In this document: positions 53,390-61,306 of the stretch, piece by piece
Numbering within the stretch: position 1 is the first letter of the stretch
How the letters are laid out: the number at the start of each line of letters is the position of its first letter
From: Agaribacillus aureus
GTDB taxonomy: Bacteria; Bacteroidota; Bacteroidia; Cytophagales; Cyclobacteriaceae
Length of the DNA stretch: 64,000 bases
NCBI GenBank assembly: GCA_030442055.1
Contig: JAUJEB010000007.1
Location: 310,001-374,000 of the forward strand
Direction: 5' to 3'
Made by a program: the position numbers and the translations under genes
The notes under the pieces: model-generated
Seen by the model: only the letters and a program-made list of their open reading frames with translations
Databases searched by the model: none
What the model was told of the DNA's origin: nothing

Positions 53390-53872
53390 ATGAGACGTTT
53401 TTTTATATTGGGATTGGTGTTATTAATGTCCTTATCAACCTTTTCAGCCTGGAGCCAACTACAGCTACCCGGGGACATGACGGCTGAGCAAGCCAGTATA
53501 ATTATAAAAGCGGCACAAAAAAGAGCTAAAGCGGAAAATATTCTTGTGAACATAGCCATTGTAGATGCAGGTGCGAACCTTAAGGCTTTCTTACGCATGG
53601 ATGGATCATATTTAGGCAGTATCGACGTGGCTATTAAAAAAGCGAAGACCGCAAGATATTTTAACGCGCCTACAGGCGAAATAGGTAAAATTGCGCAGCC
53701 CGGGGAAGCCATATATAACATCGAACATTCCAATGACGGACTGATTACCTTTCCGGGTGGGATGCCAATAAAGGACAAAAAAGGGATTATCATTGGAGCG
53801 ATTGGGATTAGCGGTGGCACTATTGAGCAAGACCATGATATTGCCACAGGTGCGGCGGAATCGATACTTTAA
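53390..53872 (+). CDS. GlcG/HbpS-family heme-binding-like protein, secreted
   Basis: A 160-residue protein with a signal peptide (residues 5-22, cleavage after AWS). The remainder is the GlcG/HbpS domain (DUF336): TAEQASIIIKAAQKRAKAEN, NIAIVDAGANLKAFLRMDG, SIDVAIKKAKTARYFNAPTGEI and GGMPIKDKKGIIIGAIGISGGTIEQDHDIATGAA. HbpS in Streptomyces binds heme and signals redox stress; GlcG of the glycolate locus has no proven job. It begins an operon with a beta-propeller protein 12 bases downstream and a Dabb protein. Export to the periplasm is shared by all three. Confidence 0.87.
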   Translation: MRRFFILGLVLLMSLSTFSAWSQLQLPGDMTAEQASIIIKAAQKRAKAENILVNIAIVDAGANLKAFLRMDGSYLGSIDVAIKKAKTARYFNAPTGEIGKIAQPGEAIYNIEHSNDGLITFPGGMPIKDKKGIIIGAIGISGGTIEQDHDIATGAAESIL

Positions 53873-53884
53873 GAACTAAGTAAA

Positions 53885-55081
53885 ATGAAAGCAAAATTTG
53901 TAGTGTGGGGTATTGCTTTTTGTACCCTGTTTCGGCCAGCGTTGCTTTTTGCCCAACCAAAGTTTTCTTTGACACCGGTGGGAAAAGCAGAAACCTCGCT
54001 GAATAGCGTAACCTGCACCGTACATCAAATAGATGGAGCTAACTACGTCTATTCCGGAGGAAGTGATGATAAGATTGATATATTCAAGGTCGATGCCGAG
54101 GGTAAAATAAAAAATATAGCCAGAACCCAGGTTTCAGGTAAACATATAAGAGGACTTATTACTGATAAGATTGAGGGGAAAGATTTTCTTTTTGCAGGTA
54201 TAAAGGGTGGGGACGCTGTAGAAGTATTTGAAATCAATGGGGATGGGACACTCAACAGGGCATTTATCCTCCGGGATACTGAGTCTACTTATTTGGGAAT
54301 TGTGATCACTTTACAGGTTGTTCATATGGCTGAATCGTCGTACCTGTTTGTCGGTGGACTTGAGAAATCACCAGGGCTTAGTAGTTTCAAAATTTTCCCT
54401 GATGGTCATCTCAAGCATGTTCAATCAATGGCCGATACGAAGGAATTGTTTATGGATGGTGTAATAGCAATGTCGATTCATCGCATTGAAGGCAAAACAC
54501 TCCTATTCACAGGTGGATTCCACGACAATGGGCTCAGTAGTTTTCAAGTGTATGAAGATGGTCATTTTGAAAATAGAGACAATATTGGCGATGATCATAT
54601 AAGGTATTTAAATGGCACATACCCTGTCATTTCTGCAACACTGTCGGGTAGGCACTATGTAGTTGTTGGTCACCGTCACCACATTTATTACGAACCCACC
54701 AGTTGGGTAAAGGACAGAGATAATTACTATTATCACGGTGATGCGGTGAGTGTTTTTATCATCAATGAACAAGGAGAATTAGTACCTCGATCAGTTTTTA
54801 AGGGTAATAGTGAAACACTCATCAAAGGGCAAACCCGATTACAATCACTGCCATTAGATGATAAGCATGAGTTGGTTGCAGTAGCAACAAGAGATGATAG
54901 GAGCATTCAGCTTTGTGTGTTAGATCACAAAGGAAGGCTAATTGATGCAGGAAAATTATTTACAGACATCCCTGTCTATTATGGTCTTACAGGAAAGAGA
55001 ATAGGAGATCAGCTGTTTCTGTTTGTCGGATCGACGGAAGGAAAAGCATTTGTATCCTACAGGTTAGATCCTGTAGACTAA
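53885..55081 (+). CDS. Secreted beta-propeller-like protein
   Basis: A 398-residue protein with a signal peptide (residues 4-23, cleavage after FAQ). The mature part has about seven similar blades of the form IDGANYVYSGGSDDKIDIFKVDAEGKIK, each with a glycine-rich strand, a D/N-rich turn and a SSFKI/VFEI strand, which suits a seven-bladed lactonase-like or WD40-like propeller. No catalytic residues can be named. HYVVVGHRHHIYYEPTSW is a His-rich insert not found in the other blades. It lies 12 bases after the GlcG-family gene and 30 before the Dabb gene; a joint periplasmic function is likely but unknown. Confidence 0.7.
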   Translation: MKAKFVVWGIAFCTLFRPALLFAQPKFSLTPVGKAETSLNSVTCTVHQIDGANYVYSGGSDDKIDIFKVDAEGKIKNIARTQVSGKHIRGLITDKIEGKDFLFAGIKGGDAVEVFEINGDGTLNRAFILRDTESTYLGIVITLQVVHMAESSYLFVGGLEKSPGLSSFKIFPDGHLKHVQSMADTKELFMDGVIAMSIHRIEGKTLLFTGGFHDNGLSSFQVYEDGHFENRDNIGDDHIRYLNGTYPVISATLSGRHYVVVGHRHHIYYEPTSWVKDRDNYYYHGDAVSVFIINEQGELVPRSVFKGNSETLIKGQTRLQSLPLDDKHELVAVATRDDRSIQLCVLDHKGRLIDAGKLFTDIPVYYGLTGKRIGDQLFLFVGSTEGKAFVSYRLDPVD

Positions 55082-55111
55082 TTCCTATCAAAAAATCAGT
55101 TTATAAAATCA

Positions 55112-55516
55112 ATGATGACGATGAAAAACAAAATTTCCACTCCATTAGTATTGTTTATGCTCGTGTTTACGGGTATCAGTATCTCTTTTACTACCATAAA
55201 AAAGAAGAAGCCAGTTTTAAGGCATGTGGTATCATTTCAGTTTAAAGAGGAGATAACCCTGGAGAGAAGGGCCCAGGCTGTCAAGGATTTTTTAGACCTA
55301 AAAAACAGAATCCCGGCAATTAAAAAATTTGAAGGCGGAGAAAATATTAGCGTAGAGGGATATGACAAGGGTTTTACCCATTGCTATGTCCTGACCTTTG
55401 CCAATGAGGAAGGTAGAAGTATATACTTGCCTCATCCCGCTCATATAGAAGTTGCAAAGAAAAATAAGCCATTGATGAAAGATCTATTCGTGGTTGATTA
55501 TTGGGGAGAGGAATAA
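55112..55516 (+). CDS. Dabb (stress-responsive alpha/beta barrel) protein, exported
   Basis: A 134-residue protein with an N-terminal hydrophobic segment (about 9-25) acting as signal or anchor. From residue 35 it is a Dabb domain: LRHVVSFQFKEEITLERRAQAVKDFLDLKNRIPAIKKFEGGENIS, TKCYVLTFAN-type strand and the HPAHIEVAKKNKPLMKDLFVVDYW end. The HPAH motif, the LFVVDY strand and the length match the family of dimeric ferredoxin-like barrels. Cytosolic Dabb proteins respond to stress or act in polyketide and aromatic chemistry; an exported one is less common. It closes the GlcG / propeller operon. Confidence 0.8.
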   Translation: MMTMKNKISTPLVLFMLVFTGISISFTTIKKKKPVLRHVVSFQFKEEITLERRAQAVKDFLDLKNRIPAIKKFEGGENISVEGYDKGFTHCYVLTFANEEGRSIYLPHPAHIEVAKKNKPLMKDLFVVDYWGEE

Positions 55517-55539
55517 ACCGCCTCTTATTATTTTCTAAT

Positions 55540-55644
55540 CTTCAATGGGTCAGGGCATCTGCATTAAGAGGATATGATTTCTTTCCTATTGAAGATGATA
55601 AAATCAAATTTCCAAAGGCTATTGAGATAAATTTTCCATTTTAA
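55540..55644 (+). pseudogene. Short coding remnant, family unknown
   Basis: A frame ending at TAA 55642 reads LQWVRASALRGYDFFPIEDD and then KIKFPKAIEINFPF. It looks like the C-terminal end of a lost gene and lies in a different phase from the Dabb gene. No start codon or family can be assigned. Confidence 0.25.
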
Positions 55645-55768
55645 AGCCAAACAATTGGTCCGTGCCACCCCTGTGAAGAACCCTATCAGGCGGCCTGCCG
55701 ACACCACGTTTTAAAGGTGCCATCGAATGAATTAGTATATTCTTCAATAAATCACTAAATTCAGCGCA

Positions 55769-56086
55769 TGCTGGAAGCTAAGCAACACCGGCTTACTTCT
55801 ATACTTAATCTTAAAGCCATCGGGTTTACTGACATCATGGGTTATACTGCCATGATGAGTCGGAACAAGCGATCTTGGCAATTTTACGACTAACAGAGAA
55901 ACGCATAAAAAACGGATTCTGGATTTTGGTGGACGGTTTCTTTGAAAATTCTGTAGTCCTTTGCGTGGCAGCCATCCAAAAAGCATCTATTGAAAACCAG
56001 ATTGAATTGCCTATTGGAATTCACATGAAGCGATTACGTTTGGGAATAATGATATCTTTGGCGATAGGATTAACATAGATTCATAA
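55769..56086 (+). pseudogene. Class III adenylate/guanylate cyclase remnant with frameshifts
   Basis: Pieces of the class III cyclase catalytic domain occur in order but in changing phases. ATG 55769 opens MLEAKQHRLTSILNLKAIGFTDIMGYTAMM, containing the metal-binding FTDI. The next phase gives DESEQAILAILRLTEKR. A further frame gives FFENSVVLCVAAIQKASIEN...LPIGIH, and another gives GNNDIFGDRINI, matching the family's DxFGxxVNxAS block, before TAA 56086. At least three shifts are needed, so the gene is inactive and has lost its C-terminal part. Confidence 0.75.
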
Positions 56087-56135
56087 GATCCAGCCCCGGC
56101 CAGGAGGCCTTTAACGGTAAGGATCAAAAAATAAA

Positions 56136-56981
56136 ATGATGACTGAATTAATTTTAAATGACGGCATTAAAATCCCGATGGTGGGTTTTGGTACCTACAA
56201 GGCAGCCGAGAAAGAAGGAATTAAATCTATTCTAAATGCTTTGGCCGCGGGTTATCGCTTGATTGATACCGCTGCAATTTATCAGAATGAAGAGATTGTA
56301 GGGAAAGGGATCAAAGCCAGTGAGGTTCCAAGAGAGGAAATTTTTGTAACTACAAAGCTATGGCGTGAAGAATTAGGATATAAGCAAACCAAAGTAGCTT
56401 TTGAATCGTCTCTGCGTAAACTTGATTTGGATTACATTGATTTGTATCTCATACATTGGCCTGCCAATGCTATAAACTACGGCAACTGGCAAAAAACAAA
56501 TGCTGAGACGTGGCAGGCTATGGAAGAATTGCAAGCTGAGGGAAAAATTAAATCCATTGGCGTAAGCAACTTTTGGCAGGAACATCTGGAGGCGCTTTTT
56601 CAGACGGCGCGGGTGACTCCTTCTGTTAATCAAATTGAATTTCATCCCGGCTATTGGCAACCGGAAGTCACTGAATTCTGCAAAAAGCATGGTATTACGG
56701 TGGAATCATGGTCTCCATTGGCAAGAGGAAAAGTTTTTGAAAATGACCTTTTAAAGACAATAGCAAAAAAACATAACAAATCTATTTCTCAAGTATGCTT
56801 GCGATGGATAATTCAACATGATGTTATCACTATTCCTAAATCGACATCCAGGGAAAGAATTGAAGAGAACATCAATCTATTTGATTTTGAATTATCTGAA
56901 GAGGAGGTAAAGCAAATCAATGAAATCCCGCTGCTGGGCTTCAGCGGTGAATTGCCAAATATTTGGCCTGAGAGGGTTTAA
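56136..56981 (+). CDS. Aldo/keto reductase
   Basis: A 281-residue NADPH-dependent oxidoreductase of the AKR TIM-barrel family. The catalytic tetrad is Asp45 and Tyr49 in LIDTAAIYQNEE, Lys74 in VTTKLW and His107 in LIHWP. The cofactor-binding end IPKSTSRERIEENINLFDF matches the family. The profile (GVSNFWQEHLEALF, NQIEFHPGYWQPEV) is that of the diketogulonate reductase-like / AKR5 bacterial group, which reduces carbonyls of small sugars and aldehydes. It stands alone between a cyclase remnant and a convergent symporter gene. ATG 56136 is followed at once by a second ATG. Confidence 0.92.
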   Translation: MMTELILNDGIKIPMVGFGTYKAAEKEGIKSILNALAAGYRLIDTAAIYQNEEIVGKGIKASEVPREEIFVTTKLWREELGYKQTKVAFESSLRKLDLDYIDLYLIHWPANAINYGNWQKTNAETWQAMEELQAEGKIKSIGVSNFWQEHLEALFQTARVTPSVNQIEFHPGYWQPEVTEFCKKHGITVESWSPLARGKVFENDLLKTIAKKHNKSISQVCLRWIIQHDVITIPKSTSRERIEENINLFDFELSEEEVKQINEIPLLGFSGELPNIWPERV

Positions 56982-57122
56982 AAGTGCTAATTGCCTATTT
57001 CAAGATGATCGTTAAGCTGAATTCAATCATCTAAATTTCTTAGTACTACAAGAACTATATCAAGATACGGTTTTTTCTACCTGAATATGGTTCCTTCAGT
57101 TGATGTGGAGGGCCATAATCAA

Positions 57123-58793
57123 TTAACTAAACCCCAAAGGGCTGAAAACCAGCCAAATTAACAAGACTAAAACAATCAAAATAACTGTCAGGATAACATC
57201 GGTCGTCCATTTGAAGGATATTTTAGTATTTCTTTTGAAGGTTACAGACTCCAATGAAATGGACGATTGCGGAACCCCTAGCTTGCTGACAATCATCAAG
57301 ACTGCCGAGCAAAAAAGAAATAAAAACAGGGCAAAGTGCAAGAAATTGATCCCTAGAAAATAACCTAAGAAACTACCCTCTGTTACCGCTAATTTCCCTT
57401 CATTATTCATAAACTCCGACACCAATCTGGTCAGTCCAATCGCAAATCCTGTCCAAAGGGTAACAATAGCAGCACGGGCGTTGATCCATTTGTAAAAAAG
57501 ACCCAGCAGAAAAACAGCAGCTATCGGCGGGGAAATATAGGCTTGAATACTTTGCAGATAGTGAAAGATTCCACCACCCATGAGGGCGTTCATAAAAGGT
57601 ATCCAACCCAAACTTAGCAATACAACTATTACAGTGGCGACCCTGCCAAATCTGACTAGGTCACTTTCAGAGGCGTTTTGTTTAAACTTCTGGTAAAAGT
57701 CGATGGTCAGCAAGGTAGAGCTGGAATTAAAGGCAGAGGATAGGGAACTCATCAAAGCGGCCAAAAGTCCTGCAATGGCCAATCCCTTCAAACCGACCGG
57801 CAAAAACTCAGTAATCAGGGTGGGGAGGGCCTGATCCGCATTTTCCATAGAAAAACTTATCATACCTTTTTGCAAAAGGGCATAGGCAATAACTCCCGGA
57901 AGAAAAAAGAGGAACACTGGCAATAACTTCAGATATCCTGCGAACAAGGCTCCTTTTCGGGCATTACTGACATCTTTTGCCGATAGCGCCCTTTGCACAA
58001 TATACTGATCGGTACACCAATACCAAACCCCCAAAATGGGTGCGCCAAATAACATGCCTGTCCATGGATATTCCGTATCCTCGATCGGGCGCCAAAGATT
58101 AAAAAACCTGTCTACTGGTGGGTTGCCTGGTGTCTCCGCTGCCTTGGCAATAATATTTATCATTTCGTCCCAACCACCCAATTGGTACAATCCGAAAAGC
58201 GCTACCCCTGCCGTGCCCAATATCAATATGAATGCTTGTACCATGTCGGTGTAAATAACCGCCTTCAGTCCTCCTAATACCGTATAAAATCCAGTAGCAA
58301 CCACGGTAATGATCGCCCCGGTCCAAAACGGAATGCCCAATACCTCGAAAACCAGGGCCCCGGCAAATATGATAAGTGAAATTTTAGTGATGATATAAGC
58401 CAAAACCGATACGACGGACAAATAATTCCGGCAGGCCTTGGAATAACGTTTTTCCAAAAATTCAGGCATGGTGTACACGCCGCTACGTAAGTAAAACGGC
58501 ACGAAGACCCAGCCAAAAAGTATCAGCACCAATGAAGCAAGTATCTCAAAGTTCGCCATCGGCATACTGGCCCTTGCTCCCGCTCCTGATACCCCCAGAA
58601 TGATTTCCGAGCCTATGTTGGAGGCAAACAAAGAAGCCCCGATGACAAGCCATCCCTGGTTTTTACCTGCCAGAAAATAATCGATCGATGAAAAGACCGT
58701 ATTTTTTTTGCCCTCTGATGCCCATTTGGCGATCCAAAGAATGATGCCGAAATAAACGATGATGATCCCAATATCCAGAAGTTCCATTTTCAA
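57123..58793 (-). CDS. Sodium/solute symporter (SSS family), SGLT-like
   Basis: A 556-residue inner membrane protein with about 14 helices. The SSS family traits are visible: FLAGKNQGWLVIGASLFASNIGSEIILGVSGAGA near the N-terminus, the YTMPEFLEKRYSK loop, LGGLKAVIYTDMVQAFILI, and GLAIAGLLAALMSSLSSAFNSSSTLLTIDFYQKF in helix 8 with the sodium-site serines. Length and order match the SGLT/sodium-galactose group, so a sugar or polyol substrate is the best guess. It follows the PhyH-type dioxygenase gene by 83 bases on the same strand, and the AraC gene is divergent from this pair. Confidence 0.9.
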   Translation of the reverse strand: MKMELLDIGIIIVYFGIILWIAKWASEGKKNTVFSSIDYFLAGKNQGWLVIGASLFASNIGSEIILGVSGAGARASMPMANFEILASLVLILFGWVFVPFYLRSGVYTMPEFLEKRYSKACRNYLSVVSVLAYIITKISLIIFAGALVFEVLGIPFWTGAIITVVATGFYTVLGGLKAVIYTDMVQAFILILGTAGVALFGLYQLGGWDEMINIIAKAAETPGNPPVDRFFNLWRPIEDTEYPWTGMLFGAPILGVWYWCTDQYIVQRALSAKDVSNARKGALFAGYLKLLPVFLFFLPGVIAYALLQKGMISFSMENADQALPTLITEFLPVGLKGLAIAGLLAALMSSLSSAFNSSSTLLTIDFYQKFKQNASESDLVRFGRVATVIVVLLSLGWIPFMNALMGGGIFHYLQSIQAYISPPIAAVFLLGLFYKWINARAAIVTLWTGFAIGLTRLVSEFMNNEGKLAVTEGSFLGYFLGINFLHFALFLFLFCSAVLMIVSKLGVPQSSISLESVTFKRNTKISFKWTTDVILTVILIVLVLLIWLVFSPLGFS

Positions 58794-58876
58794 TAGCTAT
58801 GCTTTATATTCAGGTTAAATTTGACACTATTGAACGTCAAAGTGGGGCCACCGGATCGCAGCCCCTTTTTCATAAA

Positions 58877-59848
58877 TTACCATTTTTTCAATCCAAGCAG
58901 TTTTTCACCTAAATCCGATAATGTCGCCCTTTCGTATTTTGTCTGTTCCCAATTTCTGGGATCACCGGGAAAAGCATAGCCTTCCGGGGCAACCCGATTC
59001 TTCCATGAATTGACGCGCCATTCTCTTAGCGCCTCGTTGTCTTCCTGAGCGGGCATCATCGAAATGTACTGCGCAATTCTCACTTTGTCATCCGAACGAT
59101 TGGGTCGGATGCCGTGCGGCTGGGAACTATTGAAAATCAGCAGGTCGCCTGCCTCCATAAAAACTTTCACAAGTTTATCCTCAAGCCCTGCAATGTCTGG
59201 TTTAAAATGATCCCTATCCTCGGGTTGTGTCAATTTCCAGTTATCATAGTTCCTGAATAACCAGGGGATACATTGAAACCCACCCATGTTGGGGTCCATC
59301 TGATCGGCCAATGCCAATACGCCCTGCACATTTTGCGGCTTTGTTTCAGGATCGTAGTCCCAATGAATAAACCCTTTGTATTCATGACCTGGACGCATAG
59401 GGAAATTCAAATTTGCCCGATCTATGGTCACCCACAACTTTTCGGTACCCCAGATATCAACGAAGGCATCATATACCCGGTTAGTTTGACGGTTGTTCCA
59501 AAGGTGCTGGTTGTTATAAACCTCTACCATTCCTGTGCCTGCCAGTTCCTTCATTTTTATTTCCGCACGGGCTTCGGTATACCAGGATTCCTTGTCGCTG
59601 GGATCCTTTTCCTCGAATTCCCAGAGAAATGCCGCTGTTTTTTCAGCTTGTTCCCGTGGTACTGCATTCTTGATGACCACGTAGCCGTTTTCTTTCCAAA
59701 AGTCCCATTGCTCCTGGGTCAGGACTTTAAGTGCATCAGCAGTTGCCTCTTTGCGTAATTGGACCTCGCTACTTTTTGCGGTCGAAGGATTACCGGGGAT
59801 TTTTTTGTGCTCGTTTCCCGGAATCATTGTCTGCTCTGAATTTTTCAT
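58877..59848 (-). CDS. Phytanoyl-CoA dioxygenase (PhyH) family protein
   Basis: A 323-residue Fe(II)/2-oxoglutarate oxygenase. The iron triad is His162 and Asp164 (FIHWDYDPET) and His245 (SSQPHGIRPNRS), with Arg251 or Arg257 available for 2-oxoglutarate. The N-terminal helix EQWDFWKENGYVVIKNAVP is typical of the family. The substrate cannot be told from the sequence; bacterial members hydroxylate amino acids, lipids, ectoine or sugar-like compounds. Its pairing with a symporter suggests uptake followed by oxidation of a small molecule. The first 30 residues are polar and not conserved. Confidence 0.88.
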   Translation of the reverse strand: MKNSEQTMIPGNEHKKIPGNPSTAKSSEVQLRKEATADALKVLTQEQWDFWKENGYVVIKNAVPREQAEKTAAFLWEFEEKDPSDKESWYTEARAEIKMKELAGTGMVEVYNNQHLWNNRQTNRVYDAFVDIWGTEKLWVTIDRANLNFPMRPGHEYKGFIHWDYDPETKPQNVQGVLALADQMDPNMGGFQCIPWLFRNYDNWKLTQPEDRDHFKPDIAGLEDKLVKVFMEAGDLLIFNSSQPHGIRPNRSDDKVRIAQYISMMPAQEDNEALREWRVNSWKNRVAPEGYAFPGDPRNWEQTKYERATLSDLGEKLLGLKKW

Positions 59849-60324
59849 GATGCAAAAATTTTAATTTAATTGGTGATTGTGGAAGCGTTCTTTGGCTTTG
59901 ATCTAGTTTCACGAAATTGATAATAATGTCAATGCTCAATGGCAATTTGATACTTTTCACTTTCAGCTTTCCTAAAAAGAACATTTCGAATAACGGAACG
60001 AAATAACTCAATTTAAGTGGCTACCCTAGTTTTATCGCTTTGGGATTGTATTACCTTTCTTACTGCAAAACGTTGCCCCAGACAGGCATTAACTACATTT
60101 GCAATATACAGTGCTTTGATTTTGAAGTATTTGATTTTGAATACATGTCTTATTCCACGATGTAAATCAATAATCTGAAACTAAATCCACCGCTTTATCA
60201 AATCGTCAATACAAAGATCGATAGGAAATTTTAGGGAAAGTTTACGGTCGTTAGCCAAAACTTGTACAATATTGATATTTATGCATTATTTTAGAGAGAG
60301 TAAAATCTATTTTTATTAAATATC
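59849..60324. other. Divergent promoter region, no gene seen
   Basis: This 476-base AT-rich region separates the PhyH/symporter pair (minus strand) from the AraC-family regulator (plus strand) and should carry promoters for both. I find no strong palindrome, RNA gene or coding sequence. Confidence 0.5.
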
Positions 60325-61167
60325 ATGAAAGTTCAGCTCGAAACGATCACTAGCAAAGTGAACCGATCATTTAGTATGATGTTCAATCCTAGGTTGAGCG
60401 ATCTGTTCTTTTGGCATTTTCATCCCGAGTACGAGCTGGTCTATATTGAAGGCGCGAATGGCACCCGTCATGTTGGCGATCATATCTCAACCTATAAAGG
60501 GAGTGACCTGGTATTGATCGGATCGAATATCCCTCATTTGAATTTTGACTATGGGGTTGCAACGGATTATAGAAAAGTGGTGGTTCATTTAAAGAAGGAA
60601 TTGGTAGAGACCCATTTTTACGGAACGCCGGAGTTGTCGTTGATCAATACTATGTTCCAAAAATCAAAACGAGGTCTGGCTTTTCAGGGGATGTTAAAAA
60701 AAGGACTTGGTGAAAAACTGTTCGCATTGGAGGGCCTTACCCCCGTAAAACAGTACCTGCAATTACTTGAAATATTATTTTTGCTATCGGATACGGAGGA
60801 GGTTGAACTTTTACACGACCGGCCCTACTATAATCAGATCAAAGATAAGGATCAGAAAAGGATCAGCTCAATTTTCGCCTATATCGATAACAACTATCAG
60901 TTCAAGATAGAACTCCAGGAGGTGGCAGACCTCAGCCACATGACAAAAGAAGCATTCTGTCGCTACTTTAAGAAAATGACAAAATACACCTTTACAGAGT
61001 TTTTGAACAGATACCGCATTAGTCAATCGAAACGAGATCTGATGTCCGGCCAAAGTGTGAGTGATGCCTGTTATGGTTCGGGTTTTGAAAGTCTATCGTA
61101 TTTCAATCGTATTTTTAAGAAGATTACCAATGAAAATCCACGTGATTTTCGAAGGAAATATGTGTAA
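60325..61167 (+). CDS. AraC-family transcriptional regulator
   Basis: A 280-residue protein with an N-terminal cupin-like sensing part (FFWHFHPEYELVYIEGANGTRHVGDHI, residues about 29-55) and a C-terminal double HTH (about 183-278: ISSIFAYIDNNYQFKIELQEVADLSHMTKEAFCRYFKKMTKYTFTEFLNRYRI, then SDACYGSGFESLSYFNRIFKKITNENPRDFRRKY). AraC proteins with a HxHPEYEL cupin usually bind a sugar or small metabolite. It faces away from the dioxygenase/symporter pair across a shared 476-base region, so it is the probable regulator of that pair. Confidence 0.9.
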   Translation: MKVQLETITSKVNRSFSMMFNPRLSDLFFWHFHPEYELVYIEGANGTRHVGDHISTYKGSDLVLIGSNIPHLNFDYGVATDYRKVVVHLKKELVETHFYGTPELSLINTMFQKSKRGLAFQGMLKKGLGEKLFALEGLTPVKQYLQLLEILFLLSDTEEVELLHDRPYYNQIKDKDQKRISSIFAYIDNNYQFKIELQEVADLSHMTKEAFCRYFKKMTKYTFTEFLNRYRISQSKRDLMSGQSVSDACYGSGFESLSYFNRIFKKITNENPRDFRRKYV

Positions 61168-61306
61168 TGTATTCATTATTTTGTTGCACCAAGGCGCGTA
61201 ACGTAGTCCTATTTTACCTTTCAAACATTTGGTTATATACTCGATCAGGTGTCAGGATACCTGGCTTCCCCCGTGCCCTGAAAGTGTCATATGCTTTTCT
61301 CAGGCT

